A DNA stretch of 64,000 bases, taken from CAZWKQ01 sp964634005. GTDB lineage: Bacteria > Bacteroidota > Bacteroidia > Bacteroidales > JACABE01. Every line of letters starts with the position of its first letter. The first letter of the stretch is position 1. Positions 27,585 through 35,754 of the stretch are shown piece by piece. The DNA is taken from NCBI GenBank assembly GCA_964634005.1, contig CAZWKQ010000009.1, positions 46,779 through 110,778 on the forward strand. Reading direction: 5' to 3'. The notes beneath the pieces are model-generated. The model did no database searches, was not told where the DNA came from, and saw only the letters and a program-made list of their open reading frames with translations. Both the position numbers and the translations under genes were made by a program.

Positions 27585-28346
27585 TTAGTTGGATATTTTG
27601 GTTTTAAAAAGTTTCCATGCTTCTTCTGCCTGTTCATGTAGCATAGTTAAACCATTTATTACAATCGCCCCTTTTTTATAACCTTCTTTCATAAATTGAG
27701 TAATGTCGGGATTATATATCAAATCAATTAAGATATGATTTTGTGTTACATATTCATAAGGAATTTGAACTTTTTGATTAATATCAGGAAACATACCGAG
27801 CGGAGTACAATTAATTAACAACAAATGTTCTGATATTATTTCTTTGTTTAAATCATTATAAGTCAGGTATAAATTATTTCTCTTTCTGCTCACTTTTTTA
27901 TAAGTGATGTTTAAATTTTCAAGTGTATAAGCTACAGCTTTTGAAGCTCCACCGGTTCCGAATATTAACGCTTTCGAATTCAATATTTTTTTCCTGTGAA
28001 CTTTTTCTAAAGTTTTTTCAAACCCAATATAATCGGTATTATATCCAGCTAATTCAATTTTATTTCCAAATCTTTCAACTAAAACGGTATTTACTGCTCC
28101 AATTTTTGTAACTTCTATACTTTTTTTCGATAAAAAAGGAATTATTAATTCCTTATAAGGAATAGTTACATTAAAACCTACTATTTTATCATTAGTTTGA
28201 ATAAGATATTCTAATTCATTTATTTCATTTAACTGAAAATTAGAATAAGAAACATTGTAAATACTTTCTTTCGCAAACTTTTGTTCAAAATAACTTTTTG
28301 AAAATGAATGGCTTAAATTTTTACCAATTAACCCGACTTGAAACAT
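27585..28346 (-). CDS. aroE: Shikimate dehydrogenase
   Basis: The 253-residue enzyme has the AroE substrate motifs (SHSFSKSYF, NVTIPYK with the catalytic Lys, GAVNTVL, YNTDYIGF). The Rossmann loop GTGGASKAVAYTL and the INCTPLGMFP segment are also present. It reduces 3-dehydroshikimate to shikimate with NADPH in aromatic amino-acid synthesis. The ATG at 28346 overlaps the stop of the ComA-like gene (TGATG), so I prefer it to the TTG one codon upstream. Translational coupling with the ComA-like gene is likely. Confidence 0.93.
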   Translation of the reverse strand: MFQVGLIGKNLSHSFSKSYFEQKFAKESIYNVSYSNFQLNEINELEYLIQTNDKIVGFNVTIPYKELIIPFLSKKSIEVTKIGAVNTVLVERFGNKIELAGYNTDYIGFEKTLEKVHRKKILNSKALIFGTGGASKAVAYTLENLNITYKKVSRKRNNLYLTYNDLNKEIISEHLLLINCTPLGMFPDINQKVQIPYEYVTQNHILIDLIYNPDITQFMKEGYKKGAIVINGLTMLHEQAEEAWKLFKTKISN

Positions 28347-29125
28347 CAATAAGACTGATTTAATTGCAAAAACAATTTAAAAGTATCTCCTCTTAAACCT
28401 GTCCTTAATGTTTCTAAAGGAATTACTTCAGTTGGGGGAATATTACCGAGGTTAACATTAGCTCCAAATTTTTTAATAAACCATGTTTGTTGTGATTTAA
28501 GAGGAGTTTCCCAAATAATATCGTCAAATGATACTTGATTTAGAATATCATTAATTAATTCATCATCTACCGAACCATCGGCGAAGTATATACCAACATT
28601 TCCGCTTTCGCGAGCTTCGGCAATAACTTTGTCAGCACCGGCTTCAAGTTCGGTTTTCATCATTTCTACCCATCTGCAATGTTCAATTTTTACTCCTGCT
28701 TCTTTAGAACCAACTTCTGATATAACTCTGAAATTTTTTGATAACTTATTTATATAATCACATTTTAAATTATGATCGATTTGAATTGAACCATCAGAAA
28801 TTTCAATAGTATCAATTTTAAGTTTTTCAATAAGTTTTAAGTAATCGTCCAACTTATTTCTTATTAAAAAAGCTTCAAAAAGAGTTCCTCCCAAATAAAC
28901 ATTAATGCCGTTTTTCTTGTAATGCAATATTTTTTCATCCACTCTGTTTGTAAACAAAGACGTTCCAAACCCAAGTTTAATGAAATCGATTAAATGTCCC
29001 GATGAATCTACTAAATTAGCAGCTTCATTAACACTCAACCCTTTGTCCATAACCATTGTAAGTCCGGTATTTCTGGGTTTCTCTGTTCTTTTTGGAATGT
29101 CAGGAAGTTCTGTAAGCATATTCAT
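28346..29125 (-). CDS. ComA-like phosphosulfolactate synthase
   Basis: The 259-residue protein matches the phosphosulfolactate synthase family throughout: TGLTMVMDKGLS, DFIKLGFGTS, VYLGGTLFEAF, IEISDGS, EVGSKEAG, IIWETPLKSQQ and LRTGLRGDTF. In methanogens this TIM-barrel enzyme adds sulfite to phosphoenolpyruvate in coenzyme M synthesis. No ComB, ComC or other coenzyme M genes are seen here, so its role in this bacterium is open (a sulfonate product or a related carbon-sulfur reaction). It overlaps aroE and follows the TPR gene by 5 bases, forming a three-gene unit. Confidence 0.87.
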   Translation of the reverse strand: MNMLTELPDIPKRTEKPRNTGLTMVMDKGLSVNEAANLVDSSGHLIDFIKLGFGTSLFTNRVDEKILHYKKNGINVYLGGTLFEAFLIRNKLDDYLKLIEKLKIDTIEISDGSIQIDHNLKCDYINKLSKNFRVISEVGSKEAGVKIEHCRWVEMMKTELEAGADKVIAEARESGNVGIYFADGSVDDELINDILNQVSFDDIIWETPLKSQQTWFIKKFGANVNLGNIPPTEVIPLETLRTGLRGDTFKLFLQLNQSY

Positions 29126-29130
29126 TATAG

Positions 29131-30546
29131 TTAAGTGTACATTTTTTTTACTTCTTCAATAAAATATTGTTGTTTTACTGTTAATTTCAAATCATTTAAA
29201 TAATCAAAAAACTCGAAAAGAAGAGTTTTGTCCGATTCATATGACAAAAGTAGTGTCAACTGTGCTGTTTCATACTGAAAATCGAGAAGCTGATAAGCTG
29301 CTAAACGATAAAGTAATTCTGTTTCGTTAGGAATATTTTCAAGTCCTTTCATTATAACGGATATAGCATTTTTTATCTGCGAATTTGCTCTTAATGCATC
29401 TGAATAATCGAGCCATGCGTTGGCATTTTGAGGATCTACTGTTATTACCTTTTCATACAAATCAATAGCTTCGTCAAATTTATTTTCTGTAAATAAAATT
29501 TCTGCCAATATTAATTTATAATCGCTGTTGCTATCATTCAATGAAATTGCTTTTTTAATATCATTTATTGCCTGAATATTCATTCGAAGTTCGAAATAAC
29601 AAATGCCCCTGCCTAACCATGCTTCGTCAAAATATTCATCATGATTTATTGATAAAGTATAATAATAGATTGCTTTTTCGAAATCGGTTAATTTTTCATA
29701 ACATTCACCAAGATAATAATATACTAATCCTTTATTATCATCTATATCAATAAGTTCTGAATAAACCTTAATTGCTTCGGCATATTTATCGTTTTGAAAT
29801 AATGTAATTGCTTTACTGTAATATGCCTCAGGTTTTTTATCATCAATTGCTATCGAAAAATCAAATGCTTCAATAGCTTTTTCGTACAAACCCAATAAAT
29901 TATATGCAGTACCTAAATAAAACCAAGCTTTATAAGAATAAGGATTATCTTCAATATATTTTAAAAAGAACTCTGCAATTTTATCATTCTTGTCGATTAT
30001 TTCATAACAAAGTGATAATTCGGGAAAAATGCTTTCATCTTGTGTCAATTCGAAAGCTTTATTAAAATATTCTATAGCTTTTTCGTAGTTGCCTAAAAAT
30101 TGGTACTCGTAAGCAATATTAATATATACTTCGTCCAATTCATCTACTTTTGACAAAGCTTTTTTATATTCTTCAATAGCCTTTTCGTAACGTTGCAAGT
30201 TGCTGTAAATGGCACCTTTAGTAAAAAGAACATCAACATTCGACGGATCAATTTTCTCGAGTTGAGTTAAAATCTCAAGAGCTTTGTCGTTTTTATCATT
30301 ATAGGCAAAATATTGTGCTTTCTTAAGAAGAATAGAAGTTGAAGAAGGATGTTGTTCGCTTGCTAAATTCAATAGGTGAGAAATATATTTATAGTTTTCT
30401 TTTTCAATATAATAATCTATCAATAATTCATATTCATCAACATCGAAAAAGAAACTTTCATTGTCTTTGATTTTTTTTTCAAAAACTCTGATAAGTTCAT
30501 TTATTTCGTTATCCTCGAAAAAATCATCATTAAAATCGTCCTTCAT
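29131..30546 (-). CDS. Large TPR-repeat protein
   Basis: I choose the ATG at 30546 (MKDDFNDDFFEDNE), since the upstream in-frame start is TTG; this gives 471 residues. There is no signal peptide, so it is cytoplasmic. The acidic N-terminus (about 1-30) is followed by at least ten TPR units (for example RYEKAIEEYKKALSKVDEL, NYEKAIEYFNKAFELTQ, LYEKAIEAFDFSIAIDD). It is the first gene of the unit with the ComA-like enzyme and aroE. It has a TAAATTTG -7 box at 30562-30569. A scaffold role is inferred from the repeats only. Confidence 0.82.
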   Translation of the reverse strand: MKDDFNDDFFEDNEINELIRVFEKKIKDNESFFFDVDEYELLIDYYIEKENYKYISHLLNLASEQHPSSTSILLKKAQYFAYNDKNDKALEILTQLEKIDPSNVDVLFTKGAIYSNLQRYEKAIEEYKKALSKVDELDEVYINIAYEYQFLGNYEKAIEYFNKAFELTQDESIFPELSLCYEIIDKNDKIAEFFLKYIEDNPYSYKAWFYLGTAYNLLGLYEKAIEAFDFSIAIDDKKPEAYYSKAITLFQNDKYAEAIKVYSELIDIDDNKGLVYYYLGECYEKLTDFEKAIYYYTLSINHDEYFDEAWLGRGICYFELRMNIQAINDIKKAISLNDSNSDYKLILAEILFTENKFDEAIDLYEKVITVDPQNANAWLDYSDALRANSQIKNAISVIMKGLENIPNETELLYRLAAYQLLDFQYETAQLTLLLSYESDKTLLFEFFDYLNDLKLTVKQQYFIEEVKKMYT

Positions 30547-30561
30547 CAATGTTTTTTTATG

Positions 30562-30569
30562 CAAATTTA
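30562..30569 (-). promoter_or_regulatory. -7 box for the TPR-comA-aroE unit
   Basis: TAAATTTG on the minus strand, 15 bases before the TPR gene ATG. No TTG at standard spacing was found. Confidence 0.45.
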
Positions 30570-30633
30570 GTTTATTATGTCGAATTTTAAAAAACCTTAA
30601 AATAACTTTTCAACATTATAAGGTTAATTATTT

Positions 30634-31284
30634 TTAATAGTTTAAATTAAAAACTGTTGTATCGAAAGGAATACAATATATCAATGAATCGTATAAACTA
30701 TTGATATTATTTTTCTTAACACTCCATGTTATTTTAACTTTCTGTGCTCCGTAGGTTTTACATTTAATAGTATTTTCGTAAAAATAGCCAATACCCGTAT
30801 TTGCAGAAGAAGGGCAACAATTTACTCCGTTGGGTTGAGGAGGATTTATTGTATAGCCGATAAAATCGTTATTATCATAAGGATAATGATTTTTTACAAC
30901 TAACTTTAGATATGCTTCGGGGGTAATTTCATAATTATAAGTATAGTTTCCCGATGGGAGTTTATCCACATCAATATCCTGAGTTATTCCAAAATAATTA
31001 TTTTTTTCGACTGTAATTCTGTATGAAGCATCTTTATCTTTATCATAAGCTATTTGAAAATCACCATTTTCATTGCTTACAGCAGATGCCATTGGTATTA
31101 AACTCGGATTGTATGTCCCGCCCTGCAATCTTGATGCCCAAAAAGTAATTTCGGCACCAGATACCGGAATATTTTGATTTTTATCAATTATCTTTCCCTT
31201 GATTACAATCTTTTTAGTATCATCCTTTTTGCAGGAAAACATAAGAACAACAGCCAAAAAGATAAAGGATAATATATAACGCAT
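30634..31284 (-). CDS. Lipoprotein with carboxypeptidase-regulatory-like domain
   Basis: The 216-residue protein has a lipobox (MFSCKKDD, Cys about residue 18). A prealbumin-like domain follows (about 25-110; KGKIIDKNQNIPVSGAEITF, NGDFQIAYDKDKDASYRITV), then a C-terminal sandwich (about 120-216). It has no catalytic motif and is probably a surface or periplasmic lipoprotein. It has its own promoter, whose -35-like element overlaps the end of the E1 gene. Function unknown. Confidence 0.74.
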   Translation of the reverse strand: MRYILSFIFLAVVLMFSCKKDDTKKIVIKGKIIDKNQNIPVSGAEITFWASRLQGGTYNPSLIPMASAVSNENGDFQIAYDKDKDASYRITVEKNNYFGITQDIDVDKLPSGNYTYNYEITPEAYLKLVVKNHYPYDNNDFIGYTINPPQPNGVNCCPSSANTGIGYFYENTIKCKTYGAQKVKITWSVKKNNINSLYDSLIYCIPFDTTVFNLNY

Positions 31285-31307
31285 ATCAATAACCCAAAAA
31301 TGATATG

Positions 31308-31339
31308 CAAAATTAAATTAAAAAAGAATATCTAATCAA
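31308..31339 (-). promoter_or_regulatory. Lipoprotein promoter (TTG-N21-TAATTTTG)
   Basis: On the minus strand TTG (31337-31339) and TAATTTTG (31308-31315) are 21 bases apart. The TTG lies inside the last codons of the upstream E1 gene. Confidence 0.6.
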
Positions 31340-33753
31340 AATATTTTAGGATATTTTGTGGGATTGAATTCATGCATTATATTGTAAACCGCTTCAAATA
31401 CATCTTCTGCATTTGGATTTGAATAATAATCACCATCGGTACCGTAAGCGGCTCTGTGTTCCTTTCCTGTTAATGTTCTTGGTTGTGAATCAAGATAAAA
31501 GAAACCGTTTTGGTCTTCAAGTACTTTTTTCATCATATAGGCAGTAGCACCACCGGGAACATCTTCGTCAAAGAAAAGGATTTTATTTGTTTTCTTAAGT
31601 GATTCAGAAATTATGTTATTAATGTCAAACGGCAGTAAACTTTGGACATCTATTAATTCAGCCGAGATATTAAATTCTTTTAACTGTTCCAGAGCATCTT
31701 GGGCAATTCTGACACAAGACCCGTATGTAACTATAGTAATATCATTACCTTCACTTAAAATTTCGGGAACCCCGAGTGGAACCTTGTATTCACCAATATT
31801 AGCAGGGAGTTTTTCTTTTAGTCGATAACCATTCAATGGTTCGATAATCAGAGCAGCATCATCGGAGGATAACATAGTATTGTAAAAACCGGCTGCTACG
31901 GTCATATTTCTTGGAACAAGCACATAAATACCTCTTATGGAATTTATTACCATACTTAAAGGAGAACCTGAATGCCATATACCTTCGAGTCTGTGGCCTC
32001 TTGTACTTATTATCAAAGGGGCTTTTTGTCCGCCCTTTGTTCTATATTGCAATGTAGCCAAGTCATCACTTAATGTTTGTAAGCCATATAATAGATAATC
32101 GAAATATTGAATTTCGGCAATAGGTCTCAAACCTCTCATAGCTAAGCCTATCCCCTGGCCTATTATCGTTGCTTCTCTTATCCCTGTATCTGAAATTCTT
32201 ATTTCTCCGTATTTAGCTTGTAATCCTTCGAGAGTTTGATTTACGCCTCCAATTTTTCCGACATCCTCGCCAAAAATCATTGTCAAAGGATTGTTTCTGA
32301 AAATATAATCGAAGTTTTTCTGTAAAACTTCGCGTCCGGTAATAACAGGCGAATCATCGGAAAAAACGGGTTTTACTTCTTTAACTTTTAAAGCTGAATA
32401 TTTACTTTCGCTGTATAAATGCGAACTGTACTTTTCTTCACCTTCTTTCATCTCGTTTTCAAGCCAGTTTGTAACATTCACTTTTAATGAATTGGCAGGA
32501 TTACTGCATTGATCGCAAATTAGTCGTAATATTTTTCTTGCAGATGAAACAATATCTTTTCTGATTGGCTCACCGATGAATTTTAAATCTTGTTTAATTT
32601 TTGCGATTTTATCTGTTTTTGAACAATGACAAGTTGTTATATCGCAAATATTAAGGAACTCATCTCTCTTTCTTTTTAAAGGTTGAATGAAGTTATTCCA
32701 TGCATTATTTTTTGCTTGTTTTGCTCTTTCTTTTGCTTTTATTTCTATTTCGTCTAATTCAGCTTCATTAGCAATATTAATTTCTAAAATCCATTCTCTC
32801 ATTTTCTTAATACAATCGAAGTCGGCCTCCCATTGAAGTCTTTCTTTAGACTTATACCTTTCATGAGAACCAGATGTTGAATGTCCCTGAGGTTGTGTTA
32901 GTTCTGTTATATGAAACAATACAGGAATATGTTCTTTACGGCAAATTTCAATTCCTTCTTTGTAAATACGGATTAATTCAGGATAATCCCACCCTTTGGC
33001 TTTGTATATTAAAAAACCGTCACCATTTTCATTGCGTTCGAAACCTTTTAAAATTTCTGAAATACTTTGTTTAGTGGTTTGATATTTATTTGGTACAGAA
33101 ATACCCCACCCATCGTCCCAAACGGATATTGCCATAGGCACTTGCAAAACACCTGCAGCATTTATTGTTTCAAAAAAATGACCTTCAGAAGTACTTGCAT
33201 CACCGATAGTTCCAAAAGCTACTTCATTTCCCGATATCGAAAATTTGCTTGTTTCGGGCAAATTATCAAAACTCCGGTAAACTTTTGAAGCTAATGCCAA
33301 ACCAAGCAATCGAGGCATTTGGCCTGCTGTCGGGGAAATATCGGCTGAAGAATTTTTTTGTTTTGTTAAATCTTTCCAATCTCCATTATCATCCAAAGAA
33401 CGTGTAGCAAAATGATTATTCATAAGTCTTCCCCCATTCGAAGGAGTGGCATTTATATCGGTATCACCATAAAGTTGAGCAAAAAACTCTTCCAAAGTAA
33501 ACATTCCGGCAGCCAACATAAATGTTTGATCGCGATAATATCCCGAACGCCAATCACCGTTACGAAAAACTTTGGCCATTGCCAACTGGGGAACTTCCTT
33601 GCCATCGCCGAAAATTCCGAATTTTGCTCTACCTCCCAATACTTCCTTTCTGCCAAGCAAACTAACCTGCCTGCTTTCATTCGCTATTCTGTAATCGTTT
33701 AAAACTTCTTCTTTTGTTAACCCTAATTCTTTTAGTGAAATCCGGTTTTGCAT
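31336..33753 (-). CDS. Fused alpha/beta 2-oxoacid dehydrogenase E1 component
   Basis: I choose the ATG at 33753 (MQNRISLKELGLTKEEV), just after a full promoter, giving 805 residues. The N-terminal half is the E1 alpha unit with the thiamine diphosphate region (TIGDASTSEGHFFETIN, then DDGWGIS). The C-terminal half is the E1 beta unit (FGEDVGKIGGVNQTLEGL, GIREATIIGQGIGLAMRGLRPIAEIQ, then FFDEDVPGG). The enzyme decarboxylates a 2-oxoacid, probably branched-chain (or pyruvate), and transfers the acyl group to a lipoyl E2. The alpha-beta fusion is common in Bacteroidota. No E2 or E3 gene is nearby. Confidence 0.88.
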   Translation of the reverse strand: MQNRISLKELGLTKEEVLNDYRIANESRQVSLLGRKEVLGGRAKFGIFGDGKEVPQLAMAKVFRNGDWRSGYYRDQTFMLAAGMFTLEEFFAQLYGDTDINATPSNGGRLMNNHFATRSLDDNGDWKDLTKQKNSSADISPTAGQMPRLLGLALASKVYRSFDNLPETSKFSISGNEVAFGTIGDASTSEGHFFETINAAGVLQVPMAISVWDDGWGISVPNKYQTTKQSISEILKGFERNENGDGFLIYKAKGWDYPELIRIYKEGIEICRKEHIPVLFHITELTQPQGHSTSGSHERYKSKERLQWEADFDCIKKMREWILEINIANEAELDEIEIKAKERAKQAKNNAWNNFIQPLKRKRDEFLNICDITTCHCSKTDKIAKIKQDLKFIGEPIRKDIVSSARKILRLICDQCSNPANSLKVNVTNWLENEMKEGEEKYSSHLYSESKYSALKVKEVKPVFSDDSPVITGREVLQKNFDYIFRNNPLTMIFGEDVGKIGGVNQTLEGLQAKYGEIRISDTGIREATIIGQGIGLAMRGLRPIAEIQYFDYLLYGLQTLSDDLATLQYRTKGGQKAPLIISTRGHRLEGIWHSGSPLSMVINSIRGIYVLVPRNMTVAAGFYNTMLSSDDAALIIEPLNGYRLKEKLPANIGEYKVPLGVPEILSEGNDITIVTYGSCVRIAQDALEQLKEFNISAELIDVQSLLPFDINNIISESLKKTNKILFFDEDVPGGATAYMMKKVLEDQNGFFYLDSQPRTLTGKEHRAAYGTDGDYYSNPNAEDVFEAVYNIMHEFNPTKYPKIF

Positions 33754-33783
33754 TGTAATAAGATTTAATTTTCTATTGTAAAA

Positions 33784-33813
33784 CAAAAATAAAAACAAAT
33801 GGTTTGAAAACAA
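33784..33813 (-). promoter_or_regulatory. E1 promoter (TTG-N19-TATTTTTG)
   Basis: On the minus strand TTG (33811-33813) and TATTTTTG (33784-33791) are exactly 19 bases apart, giving a leader of about 25 bases before the ATG at 33753. This supports that start over the upstream in-frame one, which would overlap the promoter. Confidence 0.78.
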
Positions 33814-34031
33814 AGAAAAAGGGAATATTAAAATTTAGGGTTTATTTTTTTAGTTAAGCACTGTATAACTTATCAAAGTTCAGAACTTCCTTAACGGATT
33901 TGGACAACTATCAATATATTAAGGTGTTGTAATATTTTATTCAGGATTAATGCACACTTCTGAAAATAAATCAGAAATTTAAATTATCCGACTAAAAGCG
34001 TGTTTGAATAAAGAATCTAAAAAAACAATTA
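33814..34031. other. Intergenic stretch without a gene
   Basis: No frame of credible length or coding character was found. The only structure is a short hairpin (TTCTGA/TCAGAA, 33958-33977) without a T tail. Both flanking genes are on the minus strand. Confidence 0.5.
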
Positions 34032-34721
34032 TTAAAGCTCAACTTTACCCATTTTATTCATTAAAAGTAAGATTCTTTGTTGTTTTCGTTTAATGTAGTT
34101 ATTTGGATTGTCAGCATGCCATTTTCTGGGATTTGGAAGTATGGAAGCAATTAAAGCAGCCTCACTTGGACTTAAATCCTTGGCCGATTTTTTAAAATAA
34201 TTCCGAGAGGCCATCTCTGCTCCATAAATTCCGTCACCCATCTCTATTACGTTAAGATAAACTTCCATTATTCTTTTTTTAGTCCAAAAAAGTTCTATTA
34301 GTCCTGTAAAATAAACCTCAAAACCTTTTCTAACCCAAGTTCTATCGGGCCATAAAAATACATTTTTTGCGGTTTGTTGTGAAATAGTGCTTGCCCCCCT
34401 TAACTTGCCACCTTTTTTATTCAATTCATTAGCTTTTTTAATTGCCTCAAAATCGAAACCCCAATGATTGGTAAAATTATTATCTTCCGAAGCTATAACG
34501 GCTTTAATCAGGTACGGAGAAATAGATTCTATCTTTACCCACTCTTTCTTTAATTTTAGATCGTCACCCGAAAATAATTGCGATGTGCTTCTAATCAGCA
34601 TAAGTGGGGTTAATGGAGGATTTATAAAAATATAAATTATAACGGTAAGTAGTGTTGAAGTAAAAAAGAATATCAATAATCTTTTAATAAATCTAAAAAT
34701 TGACGTTTTTTTTATCGACAT
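34032..34721 (-). CDS. mtgA: Monofunctional biosynthetic peptidoglycan transglycosylase
   Basis: The 229-residue protein has one N-terminal membrane anchor (about 11-33) and a GT51 domain. The catalytic Glu79 lies in ASEDNNFTNHWGFD. The motifs RGASTISQQTAKNVFLWPDR, KKRIMEVYLNVIEMG and GAEMASRNYFKKSAKDLSPSEAALIA are complete. It polymerises lipid II into glycan strands at the outer face of the inner membrane and lacks a transpeptidase domain. A TATTTTTG -7 box lies at 34742-34749. Confidence 0.95.
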   Translation of the reverse strand: MSIKKTSIFRFIKRLLIFFFTSTLLTVIIYIFINPPLTPLMLIRSTSQLFSGDDLKLKKEWVKIESISPYLIKAVIASEDNNFTNHWGFDFEAIKKANELNKKGGKLRGASTISQQTAKNVFLWPDRTWVRKGFEVYFTGLIELFWTKKRIMEVYLNVIEMGDGIYGAEMASRNYFKKSAKDLSPSEAALIASILPNPRKWHADNPNNYIKRKQQRILLLMNKMGKVEL

Positions 34722-34741
34722 AATTCATATTAAAAAACACG

Positions 34742-34749
34742 CAAAAATA
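34742..34749 (-). promoter_or_regulatory. -7 box for mtgA
   Basis: TATTTTTG on the minus strand, about 21 bases before the mtgA ATG. No TTG at standard spacing was seen. Confidence 0.45.
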
Positions 34750-34882
34750 AGTCAATTTTTTTTTTTTAGAGCTTATTTCAAGTTATATTTTGTCACGATA
34801 ATAATGAATTTTCATAAAATTATTTTCGTAATATATTGTATTACATATATATATTAGAGAAAATAAAAATTTTAAAAAAAAG

Positions 34883-34912
34883 TTGTTGATATTTAAAAGT
34901 TTTGTATTTTTG
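34883..34912 (+). promoter_or_regulatory. tRNA-Ser promoter (TTG-N19-TATTTTTG)
   Basis: TTG (34883-34885) and TATTTTTG (34905-34912) are exactly 19 bases apart and end 4 bases before the mature tRNA-Ser. Confidence 0.82.
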
Positions 34913-34916
34913 CAGC

Positions 34917-35001
34917 GGAGAGTTGGCAGAGTGGTCGATTGCGGCGGTCTTGAAAACCGTTGAACTGAGAGGTTCCGGGGGTTCGAATCCCTCACTCTCC
35001 G
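34917..35001 (+). tRNA. tRNA-Ser (anticodon TGA)
   Basis: The acceptor stem GGAGAGT (34917-34923) pairs with ACTCTCC (34994-35000). The anticodon loop CTTGAAA gives TGA. A long variable arm (TGAACTGAGAGGTTCC region) and the T loop TTCGAAT identify a class II serine tRNA. CCA is not encoded. Confidence 0.95.
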
Positions 35002-35019
35002 CAGAAAATCTGAACGAAT

Positions 35020-35051
35020 AAGTCTGATAGCTAATATTCAGGCTTTTTTTA
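35020..35051 (+). terminator. Terminator after tRNA-Ser
   Basis: AAGTCTGA (35020-35027) pairs with TCAGGCTT (35038-35045) with one G-U pair, followed by a T run. Confidence 0.7.
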
Positions 35052-35218
35052 TAAATAAATGTTTCCTTTTATTTAAATTCCGCTTTAATATTTTCATTTT
35101 TAACAAATTATCATTCAAATCATTATATTCGTATTTAGAATTATTATAAATATTCTGTTGAATTGCAAATATTTACAATTTATTTTTATTTTAGCCTCAA
35201 TAAAATAAAAATAATGTT

Positions 35219-35737
35219 ATGCGTATAGAAAGAATTTCTAAAACGGTTTCAAATAAAATAGATGAAGAAGTCGATTTAACATTGCTTAACCCTTTAATAG
35301 AAAAATACAAGAATAAAAAAGGAATATTAATACCAATATTACAAGGAACACAACAAATTTACGGTTATATTCCCAAATCAGCTTTCATAAAGATTTCGGA
35401 AGAAACAGGACTCAATTTGAGCGATATGTACGGTGTTGCTACATTCTATGCACAGTTCAAGTTAAAACCGGTTGGTAAACATATAATTAAGGTCTGCCAC
35501 GGTACTGCATGTCATGTTCAAAATGCCAATTCTATTACTGAGGAGTTACAAGAATCATTGGGGGTTAAAGATGGAGAAACCACTGAAGACAGGCTTTTTA
35601 CTCTCGAATCTGTTGCTTGTTTGGGATGTTGCTCACTTGCACCTGTTATGATGATTGATGAGGAAACATACGGAAAACTCACAGGCAAAGAAGCTGTAAA
35701 TATTGTAAAGAACATTAAAATCAAAGAAAGTAATTAA
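35219..35737 (+). CDS. NuoE/HydC-like [2Fe-2S] thioredoxin-fold subunit
   Basis: The 172-residue protein is a NuoE-type subunit with four ligands for one [2Fe-2S] cluster: Cys93 and Cys98 (CHGTACHV) and Cys134 and Cys138 (CLGCC). The N-terminal helical part (LIPILQGTQQIYGYIPKSAF, YGVATFYAQF) is typical. In complex I, bifurcating hydrogenases and NAD-linked formate dehydrogenases this subunit pairs with the NuoF-type flavoprotein. The NuoF-like gene follows 17 bases downstream. No hydrogenase catalytic subunit and no complex I membrane subunits are in the window, so the complex is soluble. Confidence 0.93.
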   Translation: MRIERISKTVSNKIDEEVDLTLLNPLIEKYKNKKGILIPILQGTQQIYGYIPKSAFIKISEETGLNLSDMYGVATFYAQFKLKPVGKHIIKVCHGTACHVQNANSITEELQESLGVKDGETTEDRLFTLESVACLGCCSLAPVMMIDEETYGKLTGKEAVNIVKNIKIKESN

Positions 35738-35754
35738 ATCCAATACTCAATAAA

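Noticed and set aside
33958..33977. Hairpin as a terminator after mtgA or E1
   Set aside because: The stem is only six AT-rich pairs and has no T run on either strand.
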